Origin: SP202 sp036339395
GTDB lineage: Bacteria > Planctomycetota > Phycisphaerae > Phycisphaerales > SM1A02
Assembly (NCBI GenBank): GCA_036339395.1
Contig: JAYZBD010000101.1
Span: 1-18,854 of the forward strand
Direction of reading: 5' to 3'
Length of the DNA stretch: 18,854 nt
In this document: positions 14,324 to 18,854 of the stretch, in pieces
Position numbering within the stretch: the first letter of the stretch is position 1
Layout of the letters: every line of letters starts with the position of its first letter
Program-made: the position numbers and the translations under genes
Notes under the pieces: generated by a model
Databases searched by the model: none
What the model saw: only the letters and a program-made list of their open reading frames with translations
What the model was told of the DNA's origin: nothing

Positions 14324-15425
14324 AACCGTCTTTGAAACCTCGATAGAACGAGTTTCGATCCTTGATGAGCACGGTCGGTTCGACGAGGAGCTTGGTGCGG
14401 ATCTCATCCCGGATGCAGATCTGATCAAGCTCTACTCCCACCTGGTGACCTGCAGGCATTTTGATGAGATTGCCTTCAAGCTCCAGCGAAGTGGGCGGAT
14501 GGGTACCTACCCCGAGAACCGGGGGCAGGAAGTTACTTCCCTCGGAGCTGCCTATGCATTGCGAAAGACGGACTGGCTTGTTCCCTGCTACCGGGAGAAT
14601 GCAGGCCTGTTCTGGCATGGCCTCCCCATGGAATACGTGCTTCTTCACTGGATGGGCGATGAGCGTGGAAACGAAATTCCAGACGGTGTCAATGTGACTC
14701 CTCTTGCCATCCCCATCGGCACCCAGATGCTTCACGCGGCGGGGCTGGCCTGGTCGCACAAGTACCGTGGTGATGACGCTGTCGCATGCACCTTCTTTGG
14801 AGATGGGGCAACCAGCGAAGGCGACTTCCACGAGGCCATGAACTTTTCTGCAAATCTCGACCTTCCAGTGATCTTCTTCTGCCAGAACAACTCGTGGGCG
14901 ATCTCGGTGCCCACCAGGATCCAGTGCTCTGCTCCGACACTCGCCCAACGTGGGGTCGGCTATGGCATGGATTGCATCCAGGTCGACGGGAATGATCTCT
15001 TTGCCGTCGTGAAAGTTGTCCGCGAAGCGGCTGAACGGGCACGTACGACCAACAGGCCGACATTCATCGAGGCCATTACCTATCGACTCGGGGACCATAC
15101 GACGGCTGATGACGCACGACGCTATCGCGACCAGGAAGAAGTGGAGATGTGGAAACTCCGGGACCCACTCATTCGACTTCGCAACCATCTTGATGGCAAG
15201 GGCCTGTGGGATGAAACAAGGCAAGGTGCACTGCTTGAACAGGCGGAAGCCCGTGTCGTGGATGTAGTCAAGAGTGCCGTAGAAATCGAACCACTCCCGG
15301 CCAGCGACATGTTTGCCAACATGTACAAGGCCATGCCTGCAGGACTCGAAGAGCAGGCTCGTGCCATGAGGACATGCAGCCTTGGGCGGATTCCCGGTGA
15401 AACCGTCGACCAGGCTGCAACATAG
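14313..15425 (+). CDS. bkdA: 2-Oxoacid dehydrogenase E1 component, alpha subunit
   Basis: The alpha subunit (370 residues) of the thiamine-diphosphate decarboxylase E1, which decarboxylates a 2-oxoacid and passes the acyl group to the E2 lipoyl arm. The thiamine diphosphate motif runs from GDGATSEGDFHEAMNF (residues 163-178) to NNSWAIS (192-198). The phosphorylation-loop-like segment TYRLGDHTTADDARRYR has the conserved His at 262. RMGTYPENRGQE and CYRENA match the branched-chain and pyruvate E1 alpha pattern. Branched-chain rather than pyruvate substrate is inferred from the coupled leucine dehydrogenase gene; sequence alone does not settle it. GAGGAA at 14300-14305 lies 7 nt before ATG 14313, which overlaps the previous gene by 11 nt. 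Confidence 0.92.
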   Translation: MPVETVFETSIERVSILDEHGRFDEELGADLIPDADLIKLYSHLVTCRHFDEIAFKLQRSGRMGTYPENRGQEVTSLGAAYALRKTDWLVPCYRENAGLFWHGLPMEYVLLHWMGDERGNEIPDGVNVTPLAIPIGTQMLHAAGLAWSHKYRGDDAVACTFFGDGATSEGDFHEAMNFSANLDLPVIFFCQNNSWAISVPTRIQCSAPTLAQRGVGYGMDCIQVDGNDLFAVVKVVREAAERARTTNRPTFIEAITYRLGDHTTADDARRYRDQEEVEMWKLRDPLIRLRNHLDGKGLWDETRQGALLEQAEARVVDVVKSAVEIEPLPASDMFANMYKAMPAGLEEQARAMRTCSLGRIPGETVDQAAT

Positions 15426-15445
15426 AGAAGGGCGAACAAGAGACC

Positions 15446-16414
15446 ATGGCGAATCTGACACTCGTACAGGCAATCAACCTGGCCTTGATCCAGGAAATGG
15501 AACGTGATGATCGCGTTCTCATCCTTGGAGAGGATGTGGGCCTCAACGGGGGCGTGTTCCGCGTTACGGAGGGACTGCACAAGAGATTCGGTGCAGACCG
15601 GGTTGTCGATTCCCCACTTGCTGAATCCGGCATCATAGGAGCCTCCATCGGCCTGGCCATGGGGGGCCTGCGGCCCATCCCTGAAATCCAGTTCGAGGGC
15701 TTTCTTGGACCGGCCTATGACCAGCTCTGCACCCATGCGGCGAGAATGCGGACACGAACCCGGGGGGCGTTGACAGTCCCACTCACGGTGAGAGTGCCTG
15801 TTGGTGGAGGAATCCATGCCCCCGAATTGCACAGTGACAGTCCCGAGGCCATCTACACGCATATTCCGGGGATCAAGGTAGTCATGCCAAGTTCCCCCTA
15901 CGACGCCAAGGGACTGCTGATCAGTGCCATCCGTGACCCTGATCCCGTCATCTTCTTTGAACCCAAGCGGATATACAGGGCCTTTCGAGAAGAAGTGCCG
16001 GAGGACGAATACACGATTCCGATCGGTGAGGCACGCATCGTCCGCGAAGGCGGCGAACTGACCATGGTCTCCTGGGGAGCTTCCGTAATCCAGTGCATGA
16101 ATGCCATCGAGTCATCGGGGCGAGACATCGAGCTCATTGATCTGCGCAGCATCAGCCCGATCGACATGGTGCGGATATCGGCATCGGTTCAGAAGACAGG
16201 CCGTGCTGTTGTTGTACATGAAGCTCCCATGACCTGCGGAGTCGGTGCCGAAATCGCATCTCGAATCATGGAAGAGTGCTTCCTTCATCTCGAGGCGCCC
16301 GTTCAACGAGTTACAGGCTTCGACTGCACCATGCCGTACTACAAGCTTGAACTTGATTACCTGCCCGATGCAGACAGGATCAAGCAGGCTGTTGCGGATG
16401 TCATCGCTTATTGA
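15446..16414 (+). CDS. bkdB: 2-Oxoacid dehydrogenase E1 component, beta subunit
   Basis: The beta subunit (322 residues, normal length) that completes the alpha2-beta2 E1 heterotetramer. Typical segments in order: LILGEDVGLNGGVFRVTEG near residues 26-44, then DSPLAESGIIGASIGLAMGG, then EIQFEGFLGPAYDQL, then HSDSPEA, followed by IPGIKVVMPSSPYDAKGLL and PVIFFEPKRIYR. The C-terminal transketolase-like domain has IDLRSISPID and VHEAPMTCGVGAEI. ATG 15446 lies 20 nt after the alpha subunit stop; the upstream purine-rich stretch is a weak ribosome binding site. It lies between E1 alpha and E2, the usual order for these complexes. Confidence 0.93.
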   Translation: MANLTLVQAINLALIQEMERDDRVLILGEDVGLNGGVFRVTEGLHKRFGADRVVDSPLAESGIIGASIGLAMGGLRPIPEIQFEGFLGPAYDQLCTHAARMRTRTRGALTVPLTVRVPVGGGIHAPELHSDSPEAIYTHIPGIKVVMPSSPYDAKGLLISAIRDPDPVIFFEPKRIYRAFREEVPEDEYTIPIGEARIVREGGELTMVSWGASVIQCMNAIESSGRDIELIDLRSISPIDMVRISASVQKTGRAVVVHEAPMTCGVGAEIASRIMEECFLHLEAPVQRVTGFDCTMPYYKLELDYLPDADRIKQAVADVIAY

Positions 16415-16435
16415 ACTCCTGATACGACGAAACCC

Positions 16436-17749
16436 ATGGTCATCAAGCAACCAGACGACAAATCGCACTTCATACTTCCCGATCTCGGGGAAGGTGTGCA
16501 TGAAGCCGAGATCGTCCGTTGGTGTGTTGCCCCCGGCGATCCTGTCAAGGAACACCAGACCCTCGCCGAGATGGAAACGGACAAGGCACTGGTCGAAGTT
16601 CCCAGTCCATGGAGCGGCGTCATCAAGGAACTTCACGGCAAGGAGGGCGACATCGTCAACGTGGGCAACACCCTCGTGTCCTATGACACCCAGGTTCAGC
16701 AGGACGCTCCACCGCCGGCACCGCCCGAACAGGCTCCGCCGGCTGAAGGTGATGATGCCGGAACAGTCGTTGGTACGGTTGATTCAACACTGACCGTCCC
16801 GGCATCTTTCTCTCGAGAGGCTCCGGATACGCCACGAGGAGATGTCGAGAAGGCACGGGCCACACCGGCGGTCCGGAGGATTGCTCGAGACCTTGAAATC
16901 GACATCGATTCAGTCAGCGGGACCGGGCGAGGTGGGCGTGTTACTGCAAGCGATGTCCACGAGCGTGCCATTGTTGCCGGTTCGTCCCAGCCCATGCAGC
17001 ATGACGAAGCGGACTCTCCAACCCCGCTTGCAACACCTGTTTCACTCCCCCTGGAGGGAGTTGCACAGCGGATACCGTTCAAGGGCATTCGCCGGAAGAT
17101 CGCACAATCTCTTCTTCGCTCCGTCCAGACCGCTGTTCATTTCACCGTGGTGGAGGAAGTGGATGTCACTGAGCTGGAAAAAAGGCGAAGCAGCCTCGAG
17201 GCTCTCCTTGGGCGTCGATTGAGCCTCCTTCCGTTCATCATGTCGGCCGTGTGCAAGGGACTCCAGGAACATCCGATGCTCAACGCGAACGTCGATGATT
17301 TCATCGAAGAGATACAGGTCATGAAGCATGTCAACCTGGGCTGCGCAGTCGACACGGACCACGGTCTGATGGTGCCGGTCATCAAGAATGCGGGTTCCTT
17401 GACGATCGTTCAACTGGCCGACCAGGTCGCGGAACTGGCTTCAGGATGCAGGGACAGGACGATTGATCGTGAACTCCTTGCGGGTGGAACATTCACGATT
17501 TCGAATGTCGGTTCCGCCGGAGGCGCGTTCGCAACCCCGATCATCAACTACCCGGAGGTCGCAATCCTCGCTGCAGGACGAACACGCGAACGTGTACTGA
17601 CGAAGGACGGCACCTTCTATGCCGGATCTGTTCTTCCGTTGAGTCTCAGTTGTGATCACCGGGTTGTCGATGGAGCCGAAGGCGCACGGTTCCTTCAGAC
17701 GGTCACGGACCTGCTGCAGGATCCAGCCGAACTGCTCCCGGAAGCCTGA
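16436..17749 (+). CDS. bkdC: Dihydrolipoamide acyltransferase (E2) of a 2-oxoacid dehydrogenase complex
   Basis: The E2 core (437 residues) that takes the acyl group from E1 and transfers it to CoA. One lipoyl domain (residues 10-85) has the lipoylated lysine K50 in EMETDKALVEVPSPWSG. A Pro/Ala linker (APPPAPPEQAPPAEG) follows. The peripheral subunit-binding domain spans about 142-176 (ATPAVRRIARDLEID, then GTGRGGRVTASDV). The catalytic domain ends in SLSCDHRVVDGAEG with H408 and D412, the acyltransferase signature HxxxDG. A single lipoyl domain is typical of branched-chain E2 and of many Gram-positive-type pyruvate E2s. ATG 16436 lies 21 nt after E1 beta. No gene for E3 follows; the next gene is convergent and starts its tail 7 nt away. 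Confidence 0.94.
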   Translation: MVIKQPDDKSHFILPDLGEGVHEAEIVRWCVAPGDPVKEHQTLAEMETDKALVEVPSPWSGVIKELHGKEGDIVNVGNTLVSYDTQVQQDAPPPAPPEQAPPAEGDDAGTVVGTVDSTLTVPASFSREAPDTPRGDVEKARATPAVRRIARDLEIDIDSVSGTGRGGRVTASDVHERAIVAGSSQPMQHDEADSPTPLATPVSLPLEGVAQRIPFKGIRRKIAQSLLRSVQTAVHFTVVEEVDVTELEKRRSSLEALLGRRLSLLPFIMSAVCKGLQEHPMLNANVDDFIEEIQVMKHVNLGCAVDTDHGLMVPVIKNAGSLTIVQLADQVAELASGCRDRTIDRELLAGGTFTISNVGSAGGAFATPIINYPEVAILAAGRTRERVLTKDGTFYAGSVLPLSLSCDHRVVDGAEGARFLQTVTDLLQDPAELLPEA

Positions 17750-17756
17750 AGTCAGC

Positions 17757-18854
17757 TCAAATACCACTCAGGGCCGCAACCTGCTGTGCCAACCATACGG
17801 TGAGTTCCTCTTCGCTGTTGACACTGTCCGGCCATGAAGAGGGGTCATCGGCCGTGACATTGACCGTCAACCACCCGATCATCGCGATTGGATTCGTAAT
17901 GCCATCCGGCCATGTAGACGGGTTGTTGGGATCGAACTGGTTGATGTCGTAGTCGCCGCTGTCACTGCCATCCCCACCGTCATCTTCGTTGAAGACGCTG
18001 ACGTTGGCTAAACGGAAGTTTGTCCCTCGAATGCTGATGGTGTACACGTCGGCAACGTCTGTTGCTCCATCAGAAGATCCTCCCGAGGTACTGCTTCCAA
18101 GAAACAGGTCGACGAAGGATCCCAGATCGCTGCTGGTCGTCGCTTGGTCCATTGACCAGATCCAGGATTTGTTTGCGCCGCCACATTGCCAGAAGATGCT
18201 GGTGTGATCAGATTCAGAATTTGATGAGAAGTTGCCGACTCCAACAGGCTCCCATGCAATGACAGGCTCTCCGCCACCCTGGTAGGTCACGATGATCACA
18301 TCGAGGACAAGCGGTCCATCCATGAGCCAGATGGCGATACGGCCATCTTCAACACTCTGCCAGAGCATGTCATCGCGAAGACCGTCTGCGTCGAAATCGC
18401 CGCTGACCCGCGGCCAGAAGGCTGGCCCGGCAATAATTGCGTTTCCATCAACATCAAACAAAGGCTGAACATAGGTGGTTTGATCTATGTTGTTCGGGTT
18501 TCGCTTTCTGACAGACCCAATTTTCCCCTCATGGGCGTACCAGAAAATACTTGGACTGGTGGACTCGCTGCTTTCGAGAATGGCCATCGGCTGCCAACTC
18601 CAACCCATGTTCCACAGCCGGGATCGATCCGTCTTGGCGCTGATCCAGGCATCGGAATCTCCTTGGACGTACTGAAGATCCCAGATCTGCGTAAGCCTGT
18701 TGAACTCATTGAACCAGTAAAGTTCATCCGCCCCGTCATTGTCGAAATCAGCGGCACCCACGACCCTCCACCCGAGGCTCATCTCAGCAGGAAGTTCGCC
18801 CCGCTCCAGGACCCTTCCTCCCTCCATGAACCAGATGTAGGAAGGATTGCGCTT
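17757..18854 (-). CDS. Secreted FG-GAP/VCBS-like repeat protein, C-terminal part (5' end outside window)
   Basis: The last 365 codons of a larger protein; the frame is open through the window edge. It contains repeated units of the FG-GAP/VCBS type, each with an Asp-rich calcium-binding-like turn: ADFDNDGADELYW and GDFDADGLRDDMLWQ, with weaker copies such as GVGNFSSNSESDHTSIFWQ. Each is followed by an IW or IWLMDG-type strand, consistent with blades of a beta-propeller describing a secreted or surface protein. A Ser/Gly/Asp-rich linker (EDDGGDGSDSGDYD) follows. The last 58 residues contain two copies of a WPD-x10-WL unit. The signal peptide would lie outside the window. The function is unknown; such proteins often act in adhesion or carbohydrate interaction. 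G/C use is somewhat lower and more relaxed than in the neighbouring catabolic genes. Confidence 0.8.
   Translation of the reverse strand, partial: KRNPSYIWFMEGGRVLERGELPAEMSLGWRVVGAADFDNDGADELYWFNEFNRLTQIWDLQYVQGDSDAWISAKTDRSRLWNMGWSWQPMAILESSESTSPSIFWYAHEGKIGSVRKRNPNNIDQTTYVQPLFDVDGNAIIAGPAFWPRVSGDFDADGLRDDMLWQSVEDGRIAIWLMDGPLVLDVIIVTYQGGGEPVIAWEPVGVGNFSSNSESDHTSIFWQCGGANKSWIWSMDQATTSSDLGSFVDLFLGSSTSGGSSDGATDVADVYTISIRGTNFRLANVSVFNEDDGGDGSDSGDYDINQFDPNNPSTWPDGITNPIAMIGWLTVNVTADDPSSWPDSVNSEEELTVWLAQQVAALSGI
17811..17933 (-). repeat. Tandem WPD-x10-WL protein repeat at the C-terminus
   Basis: Two consecutive units with a 26-residue period at the end of the FG-GAP-like protein. The first reads NNPSTWPD, ten residues, WL; the second reads DDPSSWPD, ten residues, WL. 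The repeat is visible at protein level only; the DNA copies have diverged. It does not match the dockerin consensus. Confidence 0.6.

Noticed and set aside
14184..15473. Minus-strand frame of 429 codons opposite the E1 alpha gene
   Set aside because: Antisense shadow. It spans the junctions of three coupled plus-strand genes and its product is rich in Cys, His, Pro and Arg without any motif.

Overview
The window suggests a member of the Planctomycetota, probably Phycisphaerae-like, though this is inferred from gene content rather than from a marker gene. The clues are a GC-rich genome with strong G/C preference at third codon positions, a secreted FG-GAP/VCBS-type protein, signal-bearing proteins of no clear family, and very tight gene packing. 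Every convergent gene pair is separated by 15 nt or less, or overlaps.

Left part (1-2.9 kb): the 3' end of a dihydrofolate reductase gene, a putative exported protein of unknown function, a small 66-residue protein candidate, a small lipoprotein on the minus strand, and a tRNA-dihydrouridine synthase.

Middle minus-strand block (2.9-7.7 kb): a short four-cysteine protein runs into a XerC/XerD-type tyrosine recombinase, followed by a Glu/Arg-rich helical protein. A further minus-strand pair holds a CPBP-family membrane protease and tryptophanyl-tRNA synthase (trpS). A 54-residue basic protein with a near-perfect ribosome binding site sits on the plus strand between the two blocks.

Plus-strand block (7.7-10.1 kb): trpC (indole-3-glycerol-phosphate synthase) starts 2 bp inside the divergent CPBP gene's start codon. 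It is followed by a two-helix membrane protein with a C-terminal zinc ribbon, and by an enoyl-CoA hydratase-family protein that resembles methylglutaconyl-CoA hydratases.

Catabolic operon (10.1-17.7 kb): after a 278-nt gap with stem-forming sequence come a FadB/FadJ-type crotonase, a long VLCAD/ACAD9-type acyl-CoA dehydrogenase, a leucine-dehydrogenase-type amino acid dehydrogenase, and the E1 alpha, E1 beta and E2 subunits of a 2-oxoacid dehydrogenase complex. Read together this is a branched-chain amino acid oxidation unit. The amino acid is deaminated to the 2-oxoacid, the 2-oxoacid is oxidatively decarboxylated to an acyl-CoA, and the acyl-CoA is then dehydrogenated and hydrated. The E3 subunit (lipoamide dehydrogenase) and the later steps are not in the window.

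Right end (17.8-18.9 kb): the 3' part of a large secreted FG-GAP-type protein on the minus strand. It ends in an unusual tandem repeat built around WPD and WL residues.

I see no CRISPR array, insertion sequence, rRNA or tRNA gene. The points most worth a second look are the four-cysteine protein coupled to xerD, the C-terminal WPD repeat, the possible structured RNA ahead of the catabolic operon, and the face-to-face overlapping start codons of trpC and the protease gene.
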